Shown piece by piece: positions 53,042-60,281 of a DNA stretch of 64,000 nt. The notes beneath the pieces were generated by a model. It ran no database searches. It saw only the letters and a program-made list of their open reading frames with translations, and had not been told where the DNA came from. The position numbers and the translations under genes were made by a program. Position 1 is the stretch's first letter; every line of letters begins with the position of its first letter. Origin of the DNA: Candidatus Obscuribacterales bacterium (GTDB lineage Bacteria; Cyanobacteriota; Vampirovibrionia; Obscuribacterales; Obscuribacteraceae); assembly GCA_019752635.1 (NCBI GenBank), contig JAIELX010000012.1, positions 49,778 through 113,777 of the forward strand, given 5' to 3'.

Positions 53042-53899
53042 ATGCGTGCGCCCTCGAAAAAAATGTTGAAGCCCGCTTGCCGTGTAATGCTGCTTGCGGG
53101 CTTTCTTTTTTGCATTCTTGTGAGCGGCGATCAAAGTGTTCATAGCGAAACTGCTACTGAGCAAAACCTTGAGAAGCTCTTGAATAAGGTTGATCAACCG
53201 AAGTATTTCCCTCCGCTGTCACCCTCAGCGGAACAGGGCGCCCCTGGTCGTCCGGAGACACCTCAAAATTGTCCGTTGCCGCAGCAATATTCTTCGCCGT
53301 CCGACAGCTGCGGTGGACGGGGAATCTATACGCCATCCGCATACAATTACCAGGCTCCGCCGCCAGGTCCGATCCTGCCGGCATTTCGTTCTCTATCTTC
53401 TGCGCCGGTTTCATTCCAAAGTCGTGGACCTGTAAACTACGACAGTCCTTTGAATGCTCTGAGTCATTCCGTTCTGTGGCGTAACCTTGCCAATTCTGGA
53501 TATGGCGGCGCTGGTCCGGGGCTGCCGGGAGGCAATCCGTTCAATCTGTCTCCGTTCGGAATGCTTCACTATATGCTGGACGATACAACATATGTGTCCG
53601 ATGCGAATCCAGTGACTCTGTACGAAGTGCAAAATGATCTCGCAACTGCAAGGCAGCAGTCCGCGCTGGCTCAGGCTGCGGCTCAACGCGCGCGATATGC
53701 ATCTACCCCTGAGGAACGCGAGCAAGCCGCTCAGCAAGCTCGGTACTATGCAGGTGTGGCTCGTGTAGCTGCTCAACGTGCCAAGTCGCAATCGCAAATG
53801 GGCTCTCTCAACCCGGCGGACGTTGCAGCTGCAGCAGCGGAACAAGCGGAGGATGCCGCCAACTTTGCCAATCAAGCATCTTCATACACGCGTCGATAG
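53042..53899 (+). CDS. Exported Ala/Gln-rich helical protein, function unknown
   Basis: A 285-residue protein with a clear signal peptide (VMLLAGFLFCILVSGDQSVH). Residues 45-170 are rich in Pro, Gly, Ser and Tyr and probably disordered (YQAPPPGPILPAFRSLSSAP). The C-terminal 90 residues are an Ala-rich helix, likely coiled coil (ALAQAAAQRARYASTPEERE, QQARYYAGVARVAAQRAKSQ), ending SSYTRR. The ribosome site is GGGTGA. It lies 24 bases after the XRE-PAS gene and may be its cotranscribed target. No function is recognised. Confidence 0.75.
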   Translation: MRAPSKKMLKPACRVMLLAGFLFCILVSGDQSVHSETATEQNLEKLLNKVDQPKYFPPLSPSAEQGAPGRPETPQNCPLPQQYSSPSDSCGGRGIYTPSAYNYQAPPPGPILPAFRSLSSAPVSFQSRGPVNYDSPLNALSHSVLWRNLANSGYGGAGPGLPGGNPFNLSPFGMLHYMLDDTTYVSDANPVTLYEVQNDLATARQQSALAQAAAQRARYASTPEEREQAAQQARYYAGVARVAAQRAKSQSQMGSLNPADVAAAAAEQAEDAANFANQASSYTRR

Positions 53900-53920
53900 C
53901 AAGGGCTCCGGTCCCCCGGA

Positions 53921-55414
53921 TTATGCGTTCATCTTTTGTCCGCATGTACCGCAGAACTTTGCAAGGCGCACCATCCACGAACTGCATTTTGAGCACTGCA
54001 CCTTCGGTGGTGCTCCGCTCACTGCCAGATCCGGTAACTTCATGCCAACTGATTTCTTTCCCGGCCGCAAAGCTGCCACTGCTTTGGCGCTTCCGGAAAG
54101 CATTTGGTGAATTGACTCAACCCAAATCATTTGTGACAACAAGTGTGGCAGTGCGTGGAGTTTCGGGTCGAGCGGAAGCGCTCCGCAGTGCAGACCGACA
54201 ACGCCACCATTCTTGAAAATTGGGCAGCCCGCCGACTTATAGGGAAGGGTGATGCTGTGCAGCAAGTGCCAGGGATCATTCGGTCTGAGCAAACCTACCA
54301 GGTTTCCCTTGCGAAGTTGGGCGCGACCTGTGGTCGGGTGGACGGTCAGGGCTGTAGCTTCATCCCACGGAGAAAGTAGCATGTGTGGAGCTAGTTCTAG
54401 CGGCTGTGATGGACTCAGTCCATCATCCTCCATAAAGGGAATTTCGATTATTTGTCGGCTTCTGTAGAGTTCATCAAGCGCGCGAAAAATTGAATAATCA
54501 TCTTGGTTTACAACTTCCCAAAGTTGATCGATTGAGACTCCGCCATCCAGATAAGGCCACAATCTTTCGGCGTCGTCTTGCACCTCCGCAGAAAGGGCTG
54601 ATAAATTCAACACTTCAACTGCGCGCACATATGAAGCGCCTTCACCGCCCAAGCCAAGAAGCAAGTTCGGAAGTTCATCCATGCGCCGATGCGATTCAAG
54701 TAATAGACTGTCGGTATTGCGAACAATAGTCGCTAGCACGGTCCAATCGGGTTTCGCTTGCGATTGGAAATGGAACTGTCCGGAAATGTGGTGGCTGAAC
54801 ATCTGATAAACGGCCGCTTCGTTGGAGAGATTTCCGTATTTAGCAAATACAACTCTGCCGTCGCGGCAAAACAATTTGGCGATGGGGCGGTTGCGCTCAT
54901 CGGAAATAACCAGGCAGCCATCTTTTCTGGCATTTGTTATTGTTTGCACCACCAAAGCCAATCCAAGTTCATCGACAGGTCCGGCTAACCCCTTCAGGCG
55001 TGGCGGTGGCGCCGTACTGACTTTACGGTTAAAAGACGTTCTTGATTCCTGATCTATATCAGACAAACCGCGCGAAAGTTTTAAGATCACTACGTTGTGA
55101 TCCTGTAGCGCCATCGCGGGCACTGGCTCGACCAGTGAGCGCTCTGCCAGTTCGAAAGCGCCTTTCTGATCAAAGCGCGGATGAAAGGATACGTCCTTAA
55201 TCTCTAGTTCCTGATTCATGGCAGGAAAGCGGACTTTGATCGCCGAGAGGAAGTCGGTGTAGAGAATGATATGGTGAGCGGTGGTTACAGCCTGATTCTC
55301 CCCTACGAGCCAAACCGTGCCGAAAGGCTGCTCCTTCTGCATACAACGGTCTATCAACAAACCGGTGGACCGGGCAAACTTTTGTATTTCCGGTGCGGAT
55401 TGTTGCGACGACAT
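53921..55414 (-). CDS. Degenerate trypsin-like protein split by a DUF4388-like domain, with C-terminal zinc ribbon
   Basis: About 497 residues from ATG 55414 (GAGGAG upstream). Residues 31-120 match the first barrel of a trypsin fold (FGTVWLVGENQAVTTAHHII, His47 kept) and 340-440 the second (DPWHLLHSITLPYKSAGCPI, then GGVVGLHCGALPLDP). Aligned without gaps to the active protease at 19220-20509, catalytic Asp is Asn107 (HNVVILKL) and catalytic Ser is Ala395 (KSAGCPI against GDSGAPI), so it is probably inactive. Residues about 145-330 are an insert whose first part looks like DUF4388/PATAN (GLALVVQTITNARKDGCLVI, LFCRDGRVVFAKYGNLSNEA). A zinc ribbon ends it (CSKC, CGTC). It lies 60 bases after pqqE on the same strand and may belong to that operon. 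Confidence 0.8.
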   Translation of the reverse strand: MSSQQSAPEIQKFARSTGLLIDRCMQKEQPFGTVWLVGENQAVTTAHHIILYTDFLSAIKVRFPAMNQELEIKDVSFHPRFDQKGAFELAERSLVEPVPAMALQDHNVVILKLSRGLSDIDQESRTSFNRKVSTAPPPRLKGLAGPVDELGLALVVQTITNARKDGCLVISDERNRPIAKLFCRDGRVVFAKYGNLSNEAAVYQMFSHHISGQFHFQSQAKPDWTVLATIVRNTDSLLLESHRRMDELPNLLLGLGGEGASYVRAVEVLNLSALSAEVQDDAERLWPYLDGGVSIDQLWEVVNQDDYSIFRALDELYRSRQIIEIPFMEDDGLSPSQPLELAPHMLLSPWDEATALTVHPTTGRAQLRKGNLVGLLRPNDPWHLLHSITLPYKSAGCPIFKNGGVVGLHCGALPLDPKLHALPHLLSQMIWVESIHQMLSGSAKAVAALRPGKKSVGMKLPDLAVSGAPPKVQCSKCSSWMVRLAKFCGTCGQKMNA

Positions 55415-55474
55415 CAAAGCTCCTCAATTTGTGCCTAAATGATACTCAGTTATGTTCCCCGAAAACAAGAACGA

Positions 55475-56557
55475 CTAATCGCGGTTACCATTTTTGCCGT
55501 TAGAGCCGGTGATTAGGGCGGTTGCCAGCAAATTGTCAATTAGTCCCCGATCTGATGACAACGTGCATGCAGGATCGGTGCGAGCGGCCTCACCAGTCAG
55601 AGCAAATGCCTGGCAACGGCAACCACCGAAATCGATCTCGCGTTTGTCGCAGGATCTGCAGGGTTCCCCCATCCAGTTCGTGCCGCGAAAGGCGTTAAAT
55701 GCTGGAGATTCGAACCATATCCAACGTAGCGGTTGGTTACGAATATTCTCGAACTTCATGGTCGTGATGCCGTAAGCCCCGGCGCACGGAAGAACCGTTC
55801 CGTCGGGGGCAACTGTCAGTTGCAGATTCGCCCATCCACCGTTGCATGGTTTCGGGAACGACTCATGCCAGTCGGGTTTGATATAAACCAATGAGAGCGA
55901 ATCGCCGTAGATTCGACGTAACGAGTTGACCTGCGTTTCAGCTTCCTGCACCATGCTTGGCTCTATCTTCAAATGTTCGCGATTCGCTAATGCCAGTCCG
56001 TGAAATTGGACGTGGGCCAGCTCAATTTTGTGCGGTTGAAACTCCGCGCATAAGGTCACCATCTCTGTAATCTGTGCAATGTTTAGCTTGTGAAGAACAA
56101 TGTTCCAGCTAAGAGGAACGCCCGCTTGTTGCAAATGCCGTGCAGCATTTAACTTTGCTTCCACGGATCTTCGTCCGCAGACAGCTAGAGCCGTGTCGTC
56201 CAAATGTGATTGCAAACTTAGCTGGACATTGTTGATGCCACTGCGGGCAATGGCGTTGCTTCTTTCTGCGCTCAATCCGATACCACTGGTAATCAGATTA
56301 ATGTAGAAGCCGAGAGCCGAAGCGTGCGCTGCTAGTTCCTCCAAATCGGAACGAAGCAGTGGCTCTCCGCCGGACAGATGAAGCTGGATCGCGCCCAGCT
56401 CCCTTGCCGTGCGAAGTACTGTTTTCCATTGATCGGTCGTAAGCTCCGTCTCTGCGCCTTTCAAAGCAACGGGATTTGAACAGTAGAGGCACGCCAACGG
56501 ACACCGATGAGTTAGCTCGGCCAGCACTCCATATGGTGGGTTGATCTGCGATGACAT
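55475..56557 (-). CDS. pqqE: PqqE, radical SAM enzyme of PQQ biosynthesis
   Basis: A 360-residue radical SAM/SPASM protein. The SAM cluster motif is Cys19-x3-Cys23-x2-Cys26 (LTHRCPLACLYCSNPVAL), followed by LHLSGGEPLLRSDLEEL and LITSGIGLS. The SPASM region has KPCNGGWANLQLTVAPDGTV, LPCAGAYG and the Cys-rich CRSCDKREIDFGGCRCQAF. It forms the C-C bond between Glu and Tyr of PqqA, helped by PqqD. Length fits the family. It starts nine bases after the small ORF at 56567, and its ribosome site is weak, so translation is probably coupled. Confidence 0.93.
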   Translation of the reverse strand: MSSQINPPYGVLAELTHRCPLACLYCSNPVALKGAETELTTDQWKTVLRTARELGAIQLHLSGGEPLLRSDLEELAAHASALGFYINLITSGIGLSAERSNAIARSGINNVQLSLQSHLDDTALAVCGRRSVEAKLNAARHLQQAGVPLSWNIVLHKLNIAQITEMVTLCAEFQPHKIELAHVQFHGLALANREHLKIEPSMVQEAETQVNSLRRIYGDSLSLVYIKPDWHESFPKPCNGGWANLQLTVAPDGTVLPCAGAYGITTMKFENIRNQPLRWIWFESPAFNAFRGTNWMGEPCRSCDKREIDFGGCRCQAFALTGEAARTDPACTLSSDRGLIDNLLATALITGSNGKNGNRD

Positions 56558-56566
56558 GAGGATAGT

Positions 56567-56722
56567 CTAGCGGATTAGTTCATCAAAAAGCTTGTTGACC
56601 GTGATGCCTTTGAGAATGTACCTCATTGGCGGGTCGCCATATTCGACTACGATATTGTTCCAAAGGTAGGGTTTTAAGTTGACGACAGTATTGCTGCTCC
56701 TCGTTATGCTCGCTTGATCCAA
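56567..56722 (-). CDS. Possible 51-residue protein between pqqD and pqqE
   Basis: A frame from TTG 56722 to TAG 56567, overlapping the end of pqqD by 19 bases and ending nine bases before pqqE. AGGA lies five bases before the TTG. The product is about 51 residues with protein-like composition (NLKPYLWNNIVVEYGDPPMR, then YILKGITVNKLFDELIR). It lacks the PqqA Glu-x3-Tyr motif. A second strong ribosome-like GAGGAG just after the pqqD stop has no start codon in this frame. It could be a real small protein or a remnant; if unused, the 146-base pqqD-pqqE gap would be odd in so compact an operon. Confidence 0.4.
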   Translation of the reverse strand: MDQASITRSSNTVVNLKPYLWNNIVVEYGDPPMRYILKGITVNKLFDELIR

Positions 56723-56979
56723 CGATTCCTGAGCGCGTCTTCGAGAAAGCTGCGGCTGTCGTGCGCTACTTCATCGCCTTGGTAGGTCTTCGATGTGAGC
56801 GCGATGATCTCCGCTGCTTCGTGCGCTCCATCGCACAGAGACAAAATGTATGCTGCTGTTTCATTTAGCTCCACTACCATTTCGGGAAGCAACAGCAAAG
56901 TAATGCCCCTGACCTGATCGTGTTGTAAGCGAGCAATAGTATTGAGTATAAGCGGCGCTGAATTCGCTTCTAGTTGCAT
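56704..56979 (-). CDS. pqqD: PqqD, PqqA-binding chaperone
   Basis: A 91-residue protein of normal PqqD length. It shows the family pattern: LQHDQVRGITLLLLPEMVVE, NETAAYILSLCDGAHEAAEI and FLEDALRNRWI. PqqD is a RiPP-recognition-type winged-helix chaperone that binds the PqqA precursor and presents it to PqqE. It overlaps the end of pqqC by ten bases, with GAGAAAGG upstream of its ATG, indicating translational coupling. Confidence 0.92.
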   Translation of the reverse strand: MQLEANSAPLILNTIARLQHDQVRGITLLLLPEMVVELNETAAYILSLCDGAHEAAEIIALTSKTYQGDEVAHDSRSFLEDALRNRWIKRA

Positions 56980-57761
56980 CCTTTCTCTCTGTTACAGTGT
57001 AGCTCGATTGCGTCCAGCAGTGACCAGAGTACATCGCATTTGAAACTGAGGCTTCTTCGCACCTGCTCCTGGTGTTCGGGAGTTCTTGCATTTTCCAGAA
57101 CTAGCCTCAGCGCGTGATCGCAGTCTGCCGGTGCCTGTGTTAGCCTCTTTGAAAAGTATTTCAGTCCGCTCTCTGCTATCCACGGGTAATGCTCGCGCAT
57201 CGCAACCATGCGATCTGAAATCAGCGTCGGCGAAAACATTTCGGTCAGAGACGAGGCCACAGCCTCAAGCCATGAGTTGTTGCGGCAAAAATTGACGTAG
57301 GCATCGACGGCGAAGCGCACGCCGGGCAAAATGCTGTTAGAATCCAGCATCTGCGAGCGTCCGATACCAGCTGCTTCGCCGAGGCAGAGCCAGGCTTCGA
57401 TTCCGCCGGGCTCACCGGTATCGTCACCGTCGTGATCTTTTATGCGCTGAATCCAAATACGGCGGTCTTCGCGATTTGTTAGTTTGGAAAGTACAACAGC
57501 GTCTTTTATTGGAATCTGCGATTGATAGTAGAATCTGTTCTTGATCCAAGTCCTGACTTCATCTGCGCCCAGCTTGCCCGCGTGCAATCGCAAGTGCAAT
57601 GGATGCTTGTCGTGGTACTTCTTCGCTCCGATTTCTTTGAGCTGCTTCACAAAATCGTCCGGTGTTTGCACGGGCAGAAACGAGCACCCTGGCGACTTTT
57701 CGATCGGAGCATTGTCCCTGTCACAATCGGGTTTTGACGTATCTATTTGATTACCGCTCAT
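56970..57761 (-). CDS. pqqC: PqqC, pyrroloquinoline-quinone synthase
   Basis: About 263 residues from ATG 57761, chosen because it starts four bases after the pqqB stop with GAGGT nearby; a longer frame from 57797 would overlap pqqB. An N-terminal extension of about 30 polar residues precedes the enzyme. Typical segments are KKYHDKHPLHLRLHAGKLGA, IKNRFYYQSQIPIKDAVVLS and KDHDGDDTGEPGGIEAWLCL. PqqC catalyses the last step, an eight-electron oxidation and ring closure that uses oxygen without a cofactor. It ends overlapping pqqD. Confidence 0.94.
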   Translation of the reverse strand: MSGNQIDTSKPDCDRDNAPIEKSPGCSFLPVQTPDDFVKQLKEIGAKKYHDKHPLHLRLHAGKLGADEVRTWIKNRFYYQSQIPIKDAVVLSKLTNREDRRIWIQRIKDHDGDDTGEPGGIEAWLCLGEAAGIGRSQMLDSNSILPGVRFAVDAYVNFCRNNSWLEAVASSLTEMFSPTLISDRMVAMREHYPWIAESGLKYFSKRLTQAPADCDHALRLVLENARTPEHQEQVRRSLSFKCDVLWSLLDAIELHCNREKGCN

Positions 57762-57765
57762 AAAC

Positions 57766-58659
57766 TTAGACCTCAATGAGCATGCCATCGCTTGCAAGAG
57801 AAATGCCTTTCGGAAGGGGGCATTGATGATTCTGCATCAGCAAAGGATTAGTGTTGTTGATGTGAACCAGGTGGACAGGAGGCCTCTTCTTCAGCGAAGA
57901 GACACATTCTATCAGTCCAGCGGTGCCCGAAAGAGGCACGTGTCCACATTCTGTTGCCGTGCGCTTAGCAATGCCGAGTTTGGACATTTCATCCTCTGTC
58001 CAGAAAGTCCCATCGATGAATGCAATAGTACTGCCTTCCAAAACGCTAGCTAAGGTAGATGACCATGCTTCGACTGCCGGTGCGTAGAGTACTGAACGTC
58101 CGCTGTCGTTATCACGTATCGCGAGCCCGATAACCCACTCCGACGACGCCTCACCAATCGCCTCGACGTATCGCGGTCTCTTTTGTCCCGCGATAAAGGG
58201 AGTTATTGAAATGGCGCCGTTTTCAATGTTAAAGCTCTGGTCGCATCGAATGGTGCTCCATGTCATCGAAGCATAGTTGCGAAGCAATCCGTCGATCGGG
58301 AATGCGTCGTGCAACGTCTTTCGAACGCACTCCGTAGCGTAAATTTGCAGGTTGCTTTGTTCGCGAAGAACCAGGAGTCCAATGGTATGGTCCATTTCCG
58401 CATCGGTAAGAATTACCCCGCGCAGTCTGGTTTCGCGAAGACCGGGACCCGGTGTCAACTCTTGCGATTGCTCGATTTGAGCAGCAATGTCGGGTGGGGC
58501 ATTGATTAGGGTCCAAATTTCGCCTGTTGCGCTGAGGGCCGCGCATGCGTGCAGTCTCCTCCGAACCGACCCGTCGCGAGCCGCGTTGCATCCGGCACAG
58601 GCGCAATTCCATTGTGGAAAGCCGCCACCAGCTGCGGTGCCGAGAATTTTGAAAAGCAC
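57766..58659 (-). CDS. pqqB: PqqB, metallo-beta-lactamase-fold oxygenase of PQQ biosynthesis
   Basis: A 297-residue protein from GTG 58659 with AGGAGT upstream, overlapping the pqqA stop region. Start motif KILGTAAGGGFPQWNCACAG with the Cys cluster (CACAGC) is diagnostic of PqqB. LTDAEMDHTIGLLVLRE carries the metallo-hydrolase Asp-His pair, and VHINNTNPLL the late His. PqqB is an iron-dependent hydroxylase acting on the Glu-Tyr intermediate. Length is normal. Confidence 0.94.
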   Translation of the reverse strand: MLFKILGTAAGGGFPQWNCACAGCNAARDGSVRRRLHACAALSATGEIWTLINAPPDIAAQIEQSQELTPGPGLRETRLRGVILTDAEMDHTIGLLVLREQSNLQIYATECVRKTLHDAFPIDGLLRNYASMTWSTIRCDQSFNIENGAISITPFIAGQKRPRYVEAIGEASSEWVIGLAIRDNDSGRSVLYAPAVEAWSSTLASVLEGSTIAFIDGTFWTEDEMSKLGIAKRTATECGHVPLSGTAGLIECVSSLKKRPPVHLVHINNTNPLLMQNHQCPLPKGISLASDGMLIEV

Positions 58660-58668
58660 GAAGCACTC

Positions 58669-58875
58669 CTAAGCCTGGTAAAAATACCCGGTTACTTCGC
58701 TGCCACAGTTTATCGACTTATACTCGGGTTTGACCCATTGCCGCTTTGCCGCATTGTCTAGCATGACCGGCGTGACGACAGGGCTTCTGCTTCCGCGCGG
58801 GCTCTTGCTGCCCTGTCGCGGTGCCGGTGCGCTGGTTGCTGTCCCTAAATCTTTAGCTGAGTCTTTGAGTGTCAT
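58669..58875 (-). CDS. pqqA: PqqA precursor peptide with unusual N-terminal extension
   Basis: A 68-residue product from ATG 58875 with a strong GAGGAG at 58881-58886. Residues 45-68 match the PqqA core: Trp47-x2-Pro50-x9-Glu60-Val-Thr-x-Tyr64 (QWVKPEYKSINCGSEVTGYF). The spacing equals that of short PqqA peptides as I know them (W-x2-P-x9-E-x3-Y). Glu60 and Tyr64 would be joined to make PQQ. Known PqqA is usually about 23-30 residues; here about 40 extra residues rich in Ser, Pro and Arg precede it (APRQGSKSPRGSRSPVVTP). An internal ATG at 58764 would give 31 residues but has no ribosome site. Confidence 0.9.
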   Translation of the reverse strand: MTLKDSAKDLGTATSAPAPRQGSKSPRGSRSPVVTPVMLDNAAKRQWVKPEYKSINCGSEVTGYFYQA

Positions 58876-58913
58876 GCAGGCTCCTCAATCACACATACCT
58901 AACCGCAATAATA

Positions 58914-60101
58914 TCATCCCGCGCTGAGTATCGGGATAACCTCCGTTTGTATTGGACTGCCGGCGACAATTACTTCCGACTTGCCGACAAAGACGTCAAT
59001 TTCGCTCCTGATCCCGAAATCCGGTAAGTAAACGCCCGGCTCAATCGAGAAACACGTATCGGCAATTATTCGCCGATCGTCCTTAGTTTCGAGGTTATCG
59101 ATGTTTGTGCCGTTGGCGTGAACTTCTCTCCCGATGGAGTGTCCCGTGCGGTGAATGAAGAATTCGCCGTAGCCCTTTTCTGTAATGAAATTGCGCGCTG
59201 CGTCGTCGACTTCATAACCGTGAAGCTGGCGACCTTCTTTCACTGCGTTCTTGACCATGTTCAACGCTGCGTCGCGTCCGCCACTTACTACGTTGAAAAT
59301 TTTGGTGTATTTTTCAGGCACGCTTTTTCCGACGAACCCCGTCCACGTGATGTCTCCGTAGATTGCGTTGGCAGGCTGGCTCAGTTTTGCCCACAAGTCG
59401 ATCAGGACAAAATCGTCGGCGCGAATAACCGAATGATGCTCTGCAGTCGGCTGATAATGAGGCGAACCGCTATTTGCATTTACTGCGACAATTGGATCTG
59501 AGTTGCTCTCCATTCCCCGCTCGCGAAACTGGTGCACGATAAATTGTTGGATCTCGTACTCAGTCACACTGCGACCCGCTTCAATTGCCAATCGAATCTG
59601 AGCAAATGCTTGAAAGACGATCTCCCTTAAACTCTCGACGGCTTGAAGGTGCGTTGCCCGTTGTGCGTCGTTCATTGTTGCTTCAAAGTGTGAAATTAGA
59701 TTCGCCGACGACGAAACATGCAATCCCAATGAACGAACCAGTTCAACGATTCCGGCATCCACGCGCGAAACGTAAGGCACCGCATTCATGGGCGAATACT
59801 GCATCGCGACGTTTTTGACGTTTTGCAGCAGGACCGCGAGCTGTTCGTGCATCTGTTTCCAGCCCAGATACACTAGTCTCTCGCCCGGCAGAGTGTCCAG
59901 CGCGCTCTCTTCTATCCTATGCACAAGTTTGCGCGGTTCGCCTTTCTGCGGAACCAGATAGAACCAGCGACGCGAGAAAAAGTGTGAATCATTAAGCCCC
60001 AACACACGCAATGCCAGGTCGTCGTTTCCGTGAAAGAAATAGAACAGCCAAGCGTCCAGCCCTTCATCCTCTAGTGCTCTCTGAATCGCGCCGACGTCCA
60101 T
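58914..60101 (-). CDS. M24 family Xaa-Pro dipeptidase/aminopeptidase
   Basis: A 395-residue creatinase/prolidase-type peptidase with GGAGAAA before the ATG. All five metal ligands of M24 appear: Asp235 (LIDLWAKL), Asp250 (YGDITWTG), His321 (HRTGHSIGREVH), Glu354 (FSIEPGVY) and Glu367 (RSEIDVF). The N-terminal 150 residues are the creatinase-N-like domain. Such enzymes cleave Xaa-Pro bonds. It lies 38 bases upstream of pqqA on the same strand and so probably heads the pqq operon. PQQ formation needs peptidases to free the cross-linked Glu-Tyr, and no PqqF/G-type M16 protease is present here. A role in PqqA processing is inference. Confidence 0.88.
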   Translation of the reverse strand: MDVGAIQRALEDEGLDAWLFYFFHGNDDLALRVLGLNDSHFFSRRWFYLVPQKGEPRKLVHRIEESALDTLPGERLVYLGWKQMHEQLAVLLQNVKNVAMQYSPMNAVPYVSRVDAGIVELVRSLGLHVSSSANLISHFEATMNDAQRATHLQAVESLREIVFQAFAQIRLAIEAGRSVTEYEIQQFIVHQFRERGMESNSDPIVAVNANSGSPHYQPTAEHHSVIRADDFVLIDLWAKLSQPANAIYGDITWTGFVGKSVPEKYTKIFNVVSGGRDAALNMVKNAVKEGRQLHGYEVDDAARNFITEKGYGEFFIHRTGHSIGREVHANGTNIDNLETKDDRRIIADTCFSIEPGVYLPDFGIRSEIDVFVGKSEVIVAGSPIQTEVIPILSAG

Positions 60102-60249
60102 GGTGTTTCTCCGCAGGCAAGATAGTTAGTATGTCAGCGCTTGCTTCGCTGATGGCGCTATTGTCTCGCGGCGGCGCGCAAATTTCCATATTGTTGCTTT
60201 TCAAGCGAGCCTCTTCGGGAAGCGCGCTTCTTTGAATCATCCCGTGCCG

Positions 60250-60255
60250 TATAAT
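60250..60255 (+). promoter_or_regulatory. Probable -10 box for the IPT/TIG gene
   Basis: A perfect TATAAT 26 bases before the ATG of the IPT/TIG protein, in the 180-base divergent region shared with the pqq operon. The -35 region is weak. Confidence 0.4.
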
Positions 60256-60281
60256 TGACGGTTTCGGATTGAGGGGCGGCG

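Noticed and set aside
57761..57797. Longer PqqC start at 57797
   Set aside because: It would overlap pqqB by 32 bases and has no better ribosome site than ATG 57761.
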